This document shows, one piece after another, positions 1 through 8,520 of a stretch of DNA of 64,000 nt. The first letter of the stretch is position 1. Every line of letters starts with the position of its first letter. The position numbers were made by a program, and so were the translations under genes. Origin of the DNA: an uncultured Bacteroidota bacterium (GTDB lineage: Bacteria; Bacteroidota; Bacteroidia; JABEUT01); NCBI GenBank assembly GCA_903916255.1, contig CAIWVW010000132.1, positions 1 to 64,000 of the forward strand, read 5' to 3'. The notes under the pieces were generated by a model. It did not search any database and was not told the origin of the DNA. It saw only the letters and a program-made list of their open reading frames with translations.

Positions 1-68
1 CGCCCGCGCCACTATCCCCCCTTGCCTCACATTATAAAATTGTCATTCCGAACAAAGTGAGGAATCTT
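1..68. repeat. Truncated copy of composite inverted-repeat element (family F1)
   Basis: The window opens inside a repeat. Bases 1-10 match the right arm of the GGGCTTCGCCC-type hairpin seen at 39327-39349. Bases 42-68 match the outer arm GTCATTCCGAAC...GAGGAATCT found at 30230-30256. The left part of this copy lies outside the window. Confidence 0.75.
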
Positions 69-103
69 ACTAAAAAATGAACTAAAACTACCGTGAAAAC
101 GGT

Positions 104-111
104 TAATTTTG
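104..111 (+). promoter_or_regulatory. -7 promoter element TAATTTTG
   Basis: Exact match to the Bacteroidota -7 consensus TAnnTTTG, seven bases before the ATG at 119. No clear -33 TTG was identified. Confidence 0.5.
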
Positions 112-118
112 AAGCCTT

Positions 119-1060
119 ATGGGCATGAAGACGAATAAAATGGGATTGTGCTTTAAAAATATGTGGGTTTTATTGATTGGGGTAGTCTCGGTTTTTATTG
201 CCTGTAATAATGTTATAGACCAAGGCTTTACTGATAAGGCAGAAGCAAAAAATGAAATGGTAAATGGCTTGAAGGAAGGCAAATGGATAGAATATGGAAA
301 TTATGGCAGCATTTTCTTATTGCCGGATAGTACAGCGCCGATATATGTACTTACTATTTATAAAGCCGGAAAACCGGTAGGAGTTTCACATGGATATAGT
401 AAGGATGGGAAATTTTATTGTGAAATTCCATATATTAATGGGGAAGTAAATGGAATAATGAAAATCTACGATGATAATGGAAAATTACAATGGGAAAACC
501 CCTTTGTCAATGGTAAAGAAAACGGGGTGGAGAAATCATTTTTTGAAGACGGAAAATTAGCACAGGAAACACCCTATATTAACGGTATAAAAAATGGTAT
601 TGAATATGTCTATTTTGATAAAGGTGGAAACGTAGACCTTGAATTTCCATATGAAAATGGGAAATTAAATGGAGTAGAAAAGGATTATTACGGTAACGGA
701 AAGTTAAGGAAAGAGATTCCTTACAAATATGATAGTATTAATGGAGTGGAAAAGGATTATTATGAAAGTGGAAAAATAATGAGCGAAATACCTTATTCTG
801 ATAACAAGCAAAATGATACTACAAAATCTTACTATGAAAGTGGGAGTCTAATGAGCAGGTCTATTTTTAAAAATAGTAATGAAGAAGTATCCGAAGAGTA
901 TTATGAAAATGGGAAATTAAAGTCTCGCAGTAATTATCGAGGCGATGAGGGAACAACAATGGAATATTATAAGAACGGAAAACTTAAGTCTAAAAGTAGT
1001 TTTGATGGCGTTAAAGAGATGATTATAAACTACGACTCAACCAGCAAAGAAATTAAATAA
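119..1060 (+). CDS. YwqK-family/MORN-like repeat lipoprotein
   Basis: A 313-residue protein of unknown function. The N-terminus has a hydrophobic stretch ending near VFIACNN, a plausible lipobox, so it is probably anchored in the periplasm or outer membrane. From about residue 45 it consists of repeats of roughly 22 residues built on the pattern Y-x-x-G-K-L plus E-x-P-Y-x-N-G-x-x-N-G. This is the pattern of proteins labelled YwqK-family antitoxin repeat, related to MORN repeats. In this setting the repeat is probably structural or binding; nothing here suggests a real antitoxin. A second, larger relative lies at 51046-52620. The stop is eight bases from the convergent Fic gene. A start at the second ATG (125) is also possible. 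Confidence 0.75.
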   Translation: MGMKTNKMGLCFKNMWVLLIGVVSVFIACNNVIDQGFTDKAEAKNEMVNGLKEGKWIEYGNYGSIFLLPDSTAPIYVLTIYKAGKPVGVSHGYSKDGKFYCEIPYINGEVNGIMKIYDDNGKLQWENPFVNGKENGVEKSFFEDGKLAQETPYINGIKNGIEYVYFDKGGNVDLEFPYENGKLNGVEKDYYGNGKLRKEIPYKYDSINGVEKDYYESGKIMSEIPYSDNKQNDTTKSYYESGSLMSRSIFKNSNEEVSEEYYENGKLKSRSNYRGDEGTTMEYYKNGKLKSKSSFDGVKEMIINYDSTSKEIK

Positions 1061-1068
1061 TCTCCCTC

Positions 1069-1848
1069 TTACCTAACCCCTTCCCCAAGCATTAATAAAA
1101 ACGGAAGCGCCTGTGAATAGTCAAGCGTTGCGTACTCAAAGCCTAAATGCCTGATATTGTCATAATAGGTTTGATGCTGTTCATAATAGTTCTTTTCCGA
1201 CTGGATGTACCAGGCTTTAGTACCCAGTTTTTGAGCGATAAACCACTTTTCGAGTAAACGGGCCGTTCTGCCGTTTCCATCTTCAAAAGGATGAATTTTT
1301 ACAAATACCAGATGAATCATAGAAGCAAAATAGAATACCTCCTTAAAATTTAATTCAGCAGCAAGCAGTGTTTCAATATCTCCAAATAATTTTTCCATTT
1401 CCGTTTTTAACAAGCCTGGTGAAGCAGCCGTGTATTCTATCTTTCCATCGGAAGTAACAACCACCATATTTCCACTGCGAAAATTGCCTTGTTGCGCTTT
1501 TTGTAAAATGTGTTTGGTAATAATAGCATGGGCATTCATTATTTTGTCTGCCGATAATTTGGTTTTTTGCGCAAACAAATAAGCATCGTACAAATCATCT
1601 ACCTTGCGCGTATAGTCAGGCAAAAAGTGCGCTCCGAGCCGTTTATGCTTTATATAGGAATCCAATTCCATCTTCTCCCCTTCTATTTTAGACGAGAACA
1701 CAGCAGATACAGAAGTATAAAAACTAAAATTTTCAATGCTTAGTTCACTGTCATGCAGGGCATTAAATCCGGTTTGCAAACTATCATCTACCTGAGAACA
1801 ATATTGTTCCAGCAATGTGATAGGGATAATATCCAAATTTAATTTCAT
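1069..1848 (-). CDS. Fic family protein (probable AMP transferase)
   Basis: Fic enzymes usually transfer AMP from ATP to hydroxyl side chains of target proteins. The core motif HPFEDGNGRTAR is intact near residues 186-197, with the catalytic His and the Asp-Gly-Asn-Gly-Arg phosphate loop. An N-terminal S-S-K-I-E-G at about residues 52-57 fits the inhibitory (S/T)xxxE(G/N) motif of self-inhibited class II Fic proteins, so basal activity is probably low. The ATG at 1848 is preferred over an in-frame TTG at 1869, giving 259 residues. The gene stands alone and is convergent with the YwqK-repeat gene. No antitoxin-like FicA neighbour is present, which agrees with built-in inhibition. The target is unknown. 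Confidence 0.88.
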   Translation of the reverse strand: MKLNLDIIPITLLEQYCSQVDDSLQTGFNALHDSELSIENFSFYTSVSAVFSSKIEGEKMELDSYIKHKRLGAHFLPDYTRKVDDLYDAYLFAQKTKLSADKIMNAHAIITKHILQKAQQGNFRSGNMVVVTSDGKIEYTAASPGLLKTEMEKLFGDIETLLAAELNFKEVFYFASMIHLVFVKIHPFEDGNGRTARLLEKWFIAQKLGTKAWYIQSEKNYYEQHQTYYDNIRHLGFEYATLDYSQALPFLLMLGEGVR

Positions 1849-1907
1849 ACGAATGGTAAAAATAGACAATTAGCTCAAATGCTTTTTCAACCCTTAATAA
1901 ATATGGT

Positions 1908-1915
1908 TAATTTTG
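1908..1915 (+). promoter_or_regulatory. -7 promoter element of asnS-rpoN group
   Basis: TAATTTTG, an exact TAnnTTTG match 18 bases before the asnS ATG at 1934. The local context GGTTAATTTTG is the same as at 101-111. Confidence 0.5.
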
Positions 1916-1933
1916 CACTCCTATAAACCCATT

Positions 1934-3316
1934 ATGAAAAGAACGAACGTTAAAGAACTCTTAAAATCTAATGATTACGATAAAGAAGTAACCGTGCAGG
2001 GCTGGGTGCGTACCAAGCGCGACAGCAAGCAGGTTGTTTTTATCGCCCTTAATGATGGCTCTGTTATACATAACATACAGGCAGTTGCCGCTATCGATGC
2101 CTTTCCGGAGGAATTGCTGAAAAGCATTACAACGGGTGCATGTTTACAGGTAAAGGGAATATTGGTAAAGTCCCCCGGGCAGGGTCAGTCAGTTGAGATA
2201 CAGGCTAAGGAAATTCATATTTACGGCCTTGCCGATGAAACATTCCCATTGCAAAAGAAAGGCCACACGCTTGAATTTTTAAGGGAAATTGCCCACCTGC
2301 GCCCCCGCACCAATACAATTGGAGCCATTATGCGCATACGCCATGCGATGGCGTATGGCATACACAAATATTTCAACGATAACGGATTTTACTACCTCCA
2401 TGCCCCTGTAATTACCGGCTCTGATGCGGAAGGTGCTGGAGAAATGTTCCGTGTAACAACAATGGATATGCTTAATCCTCCCAAAAATGAGGATGGCTCC
2501 ATAAACTATACAGAAGACTTCTTTGGAAAAGAAACTAACCTTACTGTTTCCGGGCAGTTAGAGGCTGAAACCGCTGCTATGGCTTTGTCTAAGGTATATA
2601 CGTTCGGACCGACTTTCCGTGCGGAGAACTCCAATACGCCCCGCCACCTGGCAGAATTCTGGATGATTGAGCCTGAAATGGCTTTTTACGATATCCATGA
2701 TAATATGGATTTGGCAGAGGATATGCTAAAATATTTGGTGCGCTATGCGCTCGAAAATTGCATGGACGATTTGGTTTTCCTGAACAACATGTACGATAAG
2801 GAATTGCTCAACCGCCTGAATATGGTGAAGGATTCTACTTTCAAACGCATTACGTATACGGAAGGCGTTGATGTATTAAAAACATGCGGCAAAAAATTTG
2901 AGTTCAAACCGGAATGGGGAAATGACCTGCAAAAAGAGCATGAAAATTATCTGGTGGAACATTTTAAATGCCCTGTAATCATTACCGATTATCCGCGCGG
3001 CATAAAGGCTTTTTATATGAAACAAAATGAGGATGGTAAGACGGTCAGAGCCATGGACGTGCTTTTCCCCTATGTGGGTGAAATTATCGGCGGCTCACAG
3101 CGTGAAGAAAACTATGATAAACTCCTAGCACGTATTCGTGAAATGGGTCTGCCGGAAAAAGAAATGTGGTGGTATTTGGAACTCCGCAAATTTGGTACGG
3201 CTCCGCATTCCGGCTTTGGGCTTGGCTTGGAACGACTGGTGTTGTTTGTAACGGGCATGACCAATATCCGTGATGTGATACCATTCCCGCGCACCCCAAA
3301 AAATGCAGAGTTTTAA
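1934..3316 (+). CDS. asnS: Asparaginyl-tRNA synthetase
   Basis: Charges tRNA-Asn with asparagine in the cytoplasm. An N-terminal OB-fold anticodon-binding domain ([19 protein letters not shown]) is followed by a class II catalytic core. Motif 2 is visible as [17 protein letters not shown]. Motif 3 is visible as [10 protein letters not shown] followed by [12 protein letters not shown]. The length of 460 residues is normal. The ATG at 1934 is chosen because the longer TTG version (1913) begins inside the -7 promoter element. It is followed after 32 bases by rpoN and then a PAP2-like gene; this order is familiar in Bacteroidota and suggests co-transcription. Confidence 0.96.
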   Translation: MKRTNVKELLKSNDYDKEVTVQGWVRTKRDSKQVVFIALNDGSVIHNIQAVAAIDAFPEELLKSITTGACLQVKGILVKSPGQGQSVEIQAKEIHIYGLADETFPLQKKGHTLEFLREIAHLRPRTNTIGAIMRIRHAMAYGIHKYFNDNGFYYLHAPVITGSDAEGAGEMFRVTTMDMLNPPKNEDGSINYTEDFFGKETNLTVSGQLEAETAAMALSKVYTFGPTFRAENSNTPRHLAEFWMIEPEMAFYDIHDNMDLAEDMLKYLVRYALENCMDDLVFLNNMYDKELLNRLNMVKDSTFKRITYTEGVDVLKTCGKKFEFKPEWGNDLQKEHENYLVEHFKCPVIITDYPRGIKAFYMKQNEDGKTVRAMDVLFPYVGEIIGGSQREENYDKLLARIREMGLPEKEMWWYLELRKFGTAPHSGFGLGLERLVLFVTGMTNIRDVIPFPRTPKNAEF

Positions 3317-3348
3317 ATAGCTTCGTCCGTCTTTAGTCCAAAAACGCC

Positions 3349-4812
3349 ATGGCCAACCTCCGGCAAACACAGCAGTTAAAACAGGCACTGAAGCTTACGC
3401 CCAATCAAATATTGGTGCAGAAACTTTTGTTATTGCCAGTTCCATTAATGGAGCAGCGCATAAAAGAGGAGATTGAAAACAATCCGGCGCTTGAAGATAT
3501 CAGCGAACCCTTGGACGAACCAAAAGATGAGGTGTCGGATAATTTGGATGATGATTTTGAAAAGGGAAATACCGATGATGATTTTGATGCGGAAGAATTC
3601 ATGGAAGAAAATGATGAGTATGTTCCTGCCTATAAACTATCATCAGACAATTATGCAGCCGAGCAGGAGACCCGGGAATCCTCTTTTGCAGACTCCTCCA
3701 GCTTCCAGGATTCTTTGCATTTTCAGTTAGGTTTGAAGGACCATTTGAACGAGCGCCAGCAAATGCTTGGCGAGTATATCATTGGCAATATTGATGAGGA
3801 TGGCTACCTGCGCCGCGATTTATATTCCATTTCAAACGATATTACTTTTCAGCAAAATATACTTACCGATGAAAAGGAATTAGAACCTCTTCTCCAAATA
3901 ATTCAAGAGTTTGACCCGCCGGGAGTTGGCGCGCGCGACCTTCGGGAATGCCTGCTAATTCAGCTTAAGCGCGAAGAACATAAAAATGAAACCCAAAAAC
4001 TGGCCATTGAAATTTTAGAGAAAGGTTTTGAAGAGTTTACGCGGAAAAATTATGATAAGCTGAAAGATATTTTAAAGGTGGATGATAGTAAATTGCGTGA
4101 AGCCGTAAATGAAATTATAAAGCTGAATCCTAAACCGGGACAGGCTTTTGCAGATGCTGCGGCCAGTTCTACACAAGTGGTTCCGGATTTTGTAATTGCC
4201 AATTCCGAGGGCGAATTGGAAGCCTCTATTAATGGAAGAATATCCTCAAATCTCCGATTAAGTCCACTCTATCTGGAGATGTCGGAACGCAAAAAGGGCA
4301 TGGATAAAATGGAACGTGAAGCAGCCACTTTTGCCAAAACAAAAACAGAAGCAGCAGGTAGTTTTATCAATGCTATTAAGCAGCGGGAAGATACCTTGCA
4401 ACGTGTTATGCAAACCATTTTGTATTACCAGCATGATTACTTTGCTTCGGGCGACGAAAGTAAGTTGAAACCCATGCTGTTAAAGGATATAGCAAAGGAA
4501 ATCGGATTGGATATTTCAACTATTTCACGGGTTGTGAGCAGCAAATATGTTCAGACGAACTTCGGAACGTTTTTATTAAAAACATTATTTTCAGAATCAT
4601 TCCAAAAAGAAAGCGGCGAGGAAGTTTCCATTAACGAAGTGAAAAACCTGATACAGGAAATAATTAGCGCCGAAGACAAAAAGAAGCCCATTAACGACGA
4701 TGCATTGGTATCTTTGCTGGAGGAAAAAGGATATAAGGTTGCACGGCGCACCGTTGCAAAATATCGCGAACAGCTGGGCATTCCGGTAGCGAGGATGCGT
4801 AAAGAAATATAA
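3349..4812 (+). CDS. rpoN: RNA polymerase sigma-54 factor
   Basis: Sigma-54 directs RNA polymerase to -24/-12 promoters and needs an ATPase activator. The 487-residue protein has all three parts. Region I is glutamine/leucine rich (LRQTQQLKQALKLTPNQ) in residues 1-47. An acidic linker spans about 55-95. A core-binding region and a helix-turn-helix (DIAKEIGLDISTISRVVSSK) follow. The RpoN box ARRTVAKYRE at 465-474 contacts the -24 element. It lies 32 bases after asnS and 5 bases before the next gene, so it is very likely co-transcribed with both. No sigma-54 activator is encoded in the window. Confidence 0.96.
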   Translation: MANLRQTQQLKQALKLTPNQILVQKLLLLPVPLMEQRIKEEIENNPALEDISEPLDEPKDEVSDNLDDDFEKGNTDDDFDAEEFMEENDEYVPAYKLSSDNYAAEQETRESSFADSSSFQDSLHFQLGLKDHLNERQQMLGEYIIGNIDEDGYLRRDLYSISNDITFQQNILTDEKELEPLLQIIQEFDPPGVGARDLRECLLIQLKREEHKNETQKLAIEILEKGFEEFTRKNYDKLKDILKVDDSKLREAVNEIIKLNPKPGQAFADAAASSTQVVPDFVIANSEGELEASINGRISSNLRLSPLYLEMSERKKGMDKMEREAATFAKTKTEAAGSFINAIKQREDTLQRVMQTILYYQHDYFASGDESKLKPMLLKDIAKEIGLDISTISRVVSSKYVQTNFGTFLLKTLFSESFQKESGEEVSINEVKNLIQEIISAEDKKKPINDDALVSLLEEKGYKVARRTVAKYREQLGIPVARMRKEI

Positions 4813-4817
4813 AAAGT

Positions 4818-5453
4818 ATGGGTAAAAAAGTATGGTCAGCTATCTCTTATGTTTTCCACCCAGCATTGATGCCCGCCCTTGGAACATTCATTATTCTTTG
4901 GTGCGACCCTAACCTTTATATTCCTTTAGATACCGACAAACCTTGGTTAATAATACTCTCCGTGGTTTTTATTTGCACATATCTTTTACCTTTAGTCTTA
5001 AGTTGGATGTTACTAAAACTTGGTCGTATTTCAAGCATCACTCATCCTTCAGAAAACGACCGCCGCGTCTTACTTGCCTTTACAGCCCTTTGTTATATAC
5101 TTGTTTATTACACATTCCATAAAAGAATGCCTCCTTCGGCCCAATCACTGAATGTATTTATGTTAGGTATAAATATTTCCATCATTTCCACCCTGATAAT
5201 TTCCTTATTCACAAAGGTCAGCTTTCACAGTGTAGGTGCAGGCGGGCTGCTGGGAACAGTTATTGGGTTAATGCATTATACGCATACTTCCCTTTATACC
5301 TGGCTTTTAGGGGCATTTGCTATCGTTGTTTTAGTAGGCCTTGCTCGCTATAAATCAAAAGCTCATGATGCATTCAATATTTATATAGGACTTATAATAG
5401 GTATTGCCGCACAGGCATTGGTATTTTTCTTTGGCGTTACTCCTCTTTCTTAA
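4818..5453 (+). CDS. PAP2-related integral membrane protein
   Basis: A 211-residue protein with about six hydrophobic segments. It resembles the small PAP2-like proteins that often follow rpoN in Bacteroidota. The three phosphatase signatures are only partly recognisable: S-x-T-H-P-x-E-N-D-R-R near 75-86, F-H-S-V-G-A-G-G near 137-144, and K-A-H-D-A-F-N near 183-189, which keeps the His-Asp pair of motif 3. Catalytic activity on lipid phosphates is therefore uncertain. It starts 5 bases after rpoN, which suggests translational coupling. The last 17 bases overlap the convergent mscS gene. Confidence 0.6.
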   Translation: MGKKVWSAISYVFHPALMPALGTFIILWCDPNLYIPLDTDKPWLIILSVVFICTYLLPLVLSWMLLKLGRISSITHPSENDRRVLLAFTALCYILVYYTFHKRMPPSAQSLNVFMLGINISIISTLIISLFTKVSFHSVGAGGLLGTVIGLMHYTHTSLYTWLLGAFAIVVLVGLARYKSKAHDAFNIYIGLIIGIAAQALVFFFGVTPLS

Positions 5454-6510
5454 TATATACCGAAGTGGTAGGGAATGGAATATCTATTCCCTCTGCCTTA
5501 AATCGCTTGTAAAGGCGCTTGATGAATTCATGCCGCAAAATATATTGCTGCGAAAACTCATTTACATCCATGGATAATGTAAAGTTAATGGAAGAGCCAC
5601 CGAATTCTTTATAGCGAAAAACAGGTTTTGTTTCTATACCGTTTTCACGCATCAGGGCCTCACCAACCTCCAGCGCCACCCGTTCAGCTTTATCTAAATC
5701 ACTGTCGTATGCAATGCCCACAGGCACCGAAATAGAAAGGTTCCGCTTGGGCAAAGAATAGTTGGTGATAATGGTCGTTGCCAGTTTGGAATTAGGTATC
5801 ACCGTCATATTATCTGATTGAGTAAGCAGCGTAGTCGACCTCCATGTAATATCAACAACCGTGCCTTCTTCGCCGCTAGTCAAGTGAATATAATCGCCCG
5901 GTTTGATGGTGCGTGTAAGTGTAATCTGTATTCCTGCAAAGAGGTTGGAAAGCGTATCCTGCAAGGCAAGTGCCACAGCCAAACCACCCACGCCCAAGGC
6001 TGTTAATACAGGGGTTATGGAAATTCCGAATGATTCCAGCATCACCAACAGGCCCAATAAATAGACTAAAATATTGATGATGGATTTGAATAGTGAAAGC
6101 GAACTCTTCGAGCTGTCTTCCCTGTTGGAATAGGCCTTCAGTAGGCCTGTCAGCACCCTTGCAATTACAAATGTGATAAGGAAAACCAGCAGTACTTTAT
6201 GTATCTTATATGCAAGAAGCACTGCTTTTTCATCCACAGGCGCATGTGCCATTCCAAAATAAACGGCAAATAAAATAGAGACCAGCACTATCATCCCTCG
6301 CAGAGAACTCACTAAAACCAAGCCGCCTTTCCAATGTGTTTTTTTAGATAGCCGCTGGATATAAATGATAATAATCCGCTGTATTACAATACCTGCAAAT
6401 AGGATGGCTCCTGCTATGAGAGCAGGCGTAAACCAGTCTTTCACCACTGTTATATCATTGGCGATAGCATTTACTTTTGGAGCAGAATTATTTAAGATTT
6501 GTAATAACAT
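5437..6510 (-). CDS. MscS-family mechanosensitive ion channel
   Basis: Opens under membrane tension to release solutes during hypo-osmotic shock. The 357-residue protein has transmembrane helices near 28-50, 70-90 and 105-125. The conserved pore helix follows (ITPVLTALGVGGLAVALALQ, then DTLSNLFAG, about 165-193). The cytoplasmic beta domain begins with KPGDYIHL and contains VIPNSKL. It is larger than MscS of E. coli because of an extra N-terminal helix. It is the last gene of the reverse-strand mtaB-lgt-IMPase-mscS group, one base after the IMPase stop, and overlaps the PAP2-like gene tail to tail. Confidence 0.9.
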   Translation of the reverse strand: MLLQILNNSAPKVNAIANDITVVKDWFTPALIAGAILFAGIVIQRIIIIYIQRLSKKTHWKGGLVLVSSLRGMIVLVSILFAVYFGMAHAPVDEKAVLLAYKIHKVLLVFLITFVIARVLTGLLKAYSNREDSSKSSLSLFKSIINILVYLLGLLVMLESFGISITPVLTALGVGGLAVALALQDTLSNLFAGIQITLTRTIKPGDYIHLTSGEEGTVVDITWRSTTLLTQSDNMTVIPNSKLATTIITNYSLPKRNLSISVPVGIAYDSDLDKAERVALEVGEALMRENGIETKPVFRYKEFGGSSINFTLSMDVNEFSQQYILRHEFIKRLYKRFKAEGIDIPFPTTSVYIKKEE

Positions 6511-6511
6511 A

Positions 6512-7330
6512 CTACGCTATATTTTTCCCATTAAAATGCCTCTTCACAATCTTCATAAATGGCTTGTGCAAATGCCCGTTGCTTGCAACAATACTCTTGC
6601 CAAATATATAATCATCACCACCGGAGAAATCGCATAGTTTACCGCCTGCTTCCTGCACTATCAAAGCACCTCCTGATACATCCCAGGGTTTTAGCCCGTA
6701 TTCGTAAAATGCTTCAAAACGGCCCATAGCAACATAGCATAAATCTACTGCGGCAGAACCTATGCGGCGCAAGCCCTGTGTGCATTTCATCAGTTCTTCA
6801 AACAATTGCATATATTCTTTTTGCAAACCGAAATCGTTGTAGGGAAAGCCTGTTGCAATAAGGGAATCGCCTAATTGCTTTTGTGGCGAAACAGAAATTT
6901 TCATTCCGTTTACTTTCGCTCCTTTACCCTTTATTGCAGAGAAGCATTCTTTAAAATTAAGTTCATTCACTACCCCTATAATAGGAGTTTTATTCTCAAA
7001 AAGCCCAATACTAATGGCAAAGCAAGGCAAACGGTGAATAAAATTTGTTGTGCCATCCAGCGGGTCAATTACCCAGGTATATTTGTTATCGAAGTTGCCT
7101 CCGCCTTCTTCTCCTAATATTCCACTGCCCGGCAATATCTTCTGCAAACCCTTTATCAGCTTCTTCTCCGATGTTTTATCGACATACGAAACCAAATCAT
7201 TAAACCCTTTTTTCTGAATATCGGAAGGATTGAATTTATCCTTTTCTTTTAAAATAAAATCTCCTACCTCATGCGTGAGTTCTATAACTTCTTTGCAAAT
7301 TGAGTTTAGCTTAAGTCGCTTCGTGGGCAT
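6512..7330 (-). CDS. Inositol monophosphatase family protein
   Basis: A Mg-dependent phosphatase of the IMPase/SuhB/CysQ family. The metal-binding signatures are complete: GEEGG at 73-77, WVIDPLDGTTN at 86-96 and WDVSGGALIVQEAGG near 222-236. The length of 272 residues is typical. Likely substrates are inositol 1-phosphate or related sugar phosphates; SuhB-like roles in rRNA transcription cannot be judged from sequence. Its start overlaps the end of lgt by 20 bases, which argues for translational coupling. Confidence 0.92.
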   Translation of the reverse strand: MPTKRLKLNSICKEVIELTHEVGDFILKEKDKFNPSDIQKKGFNDLVSYVDKTSEKKLIKGLQKILPGSGILGEEGGGNFDNKYTWVIDPLDGTTNFIHRLPCFAISIGLFENKTPIIGVVNELNFKECFSAIKGKGAKVNGMKISVSPQKQLGDSLIATGFPYNDFGLQKEYMQLFEELMKCTQGLRRIGSAAVDLCYVAMGRFEAFYEYGLKPWDVSGGALIVQEAGGKLCDFSGGDDYIFGKSIVASNGHLHKPFMKIVKRHFNGKNIA

Positions 7331-8480
7331 GATTTTTGTACTTTTTTGTAAAATAAATTATTCCTATTACACCCAGCAGGAAAAACATGGGAGATATAAG
7401 CTGCGCCTGTGTTACGTCAAAACCAAAAATGTGGTATTTTATATTTACGCGAATCAGTTCTATCGAGAAGCGTTCGATTCCATTAAAGACAAGATACCAG
7501 CAAAATAAAACGCCAGGTGCATGAATCTTTTTCCGCATTTTCCATAAAATGAAAAAGATAATCAAGCCCATAATGGTTTCGTAAAATGGAGTTGGGAATA
7601 CACCCGGGCTTAGTACTGTGCAATAGTCTCCTGTGCAGCCCGGAATAGGGATTCCGGCACGTTCCACATTGTGCGGATAACCGAAAGACCACATCCAGTC
7701 GGGAAGAAAACTTAAAAACGCCGGCTTAGGGTTTGGATTCGCAATCCCCCAGTCCCCATCGCCAGCCATCTGGCAACCAATGCGGCCAACAGCATACGCC
7801 AAAATCATACTTGGCGCGGCTGCATCTACCATGTGTAAAAGCGGAATTCCTTTTTTATGTGTATAGACTAAAACCGAAATTGCACCCACTATTAACCCCC
7901 CGTAAACCGTAAGTCCGCTGGAAGAAAATATCATAGCCGGGTTATTGAAAAAGTCCTGGTAGTTTTCGAGCGCATCAAACAGTTTAGCTCCTATTATCCC
8001 GCCTATGGCTGCAATTAGCGTAATGTTACCTACCAATTGGTGAGGATATACTAACACTGTTTCCATTTTCGGATTGGGTAATCTTTTCTTATTCTTATCT
8101 CGATAGATAAGGAATGCGTATAAAGCTCCCGCTGCAAGGCCACTAATTAAATTTCCTTTCAGAGAGAGTAACGTTCCTTGCGGGTCATTTTTAAATTCTT
8201 CAAAATTTAGTGCAATATAGACTAATTTGAAAAATATTAAAAAAGCTATAACAAATGCTTCCACCAGTTCCGAAGTGCTTGCTCGCTGGCCTGTCCATGT
8301 ATCGGCTGGCATAGGTTTTAATATGCCTTCCTCTTCTTTCCGCTTCAGCTCCTTGGATAGCGCCCAAGCTGCAGCAAAAAAGGAAATAGCCATCATAGCG
8401 CCAAAAGTATGCACCAACTTGAGTGGCCCGAACTTTATGCCGAACCATGCGTCAAACAATTCATAAGCGGATGCGTACAT
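7311..8480 (-). CDS. lgt: Prolipoprotein diacylglyceryl transferase
   Basis: Transfers diacylglycerol from phosphatidylglycerol to the lipobox cysteine of prolipoproteins in the inner membrane, the first step in maturing the many lipoproteins predicted here. The signature GRIGCQMAGDGDWG is at 232-245, preceded by YGGLIVGA. At 389 residues it is about 100 longer than E. coli Lgt. The extra length is an extended N-terminal and loop region (about residues 40-140), common in Bacteroidota homologues. It starts 4 bases after the mtaB stop, so the two are co-transcribed. Confidence 0.94.
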   Translation of the reverse strand: MYASAYELFDAWFGIKFGPLKLVHTFGAMMAISFFAAAWALSKELKRKEEEGILKPMPADTWTGQRASTSELVEAFVIAFLIFFKLVYIALNFEEFKNDPQGTLLSLKGNLISGLAAGALYAFLIYRDKNKKRLPNPKMETVLVYPHQLVGNITLIAAIGGIIGAKLFDALENYQDFFNNPAMIFSSSGLTVYGGLIVGAISVLVYTHKKGIPLLHMVDAAAPSMILAYAVGRIGCQMAGDGDWGIANPNPKPAFLSFLPDWMWSFGYPHNVERAGIPIPGCTGDYCTVLSPGVFPTPFYETIMGLIIFFILWKMRKKIHAPGVLFCWYLVFNGIERFSIELIRVNIKYHIFGFDVTQAQLISPMFFLLGVIGIIYFTKKYKNHAHEAT

Positions 8481-8484
8481 ACAA

Positions 8485-8520
8485 TCAGTTAAGAGTTGAA
8501 AGTTGAAAGTTATAAGTTTC
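8485..8520. repeat. AAAGTT-type simple repeat forming the 3' end of mtaB
   Basis: The plus strand reads GTTGAAAGTTGAAAGTTATA, a tandem of about seven-base units. On the minus strand it encodes the MtaB tail YNFQLSTLN and the region next to its stop codon. Similar tracts occur in at least six intergenic regions of the window. Confidence 0.65.

Noticed and set aside
119-1060. Toxin-antitoxin antitoxin (YwqK label)
   Set aside because: The label comes from a repeat family. The protein is an exported repeat protein with no toxin partner; the same holds for 51046-52620.
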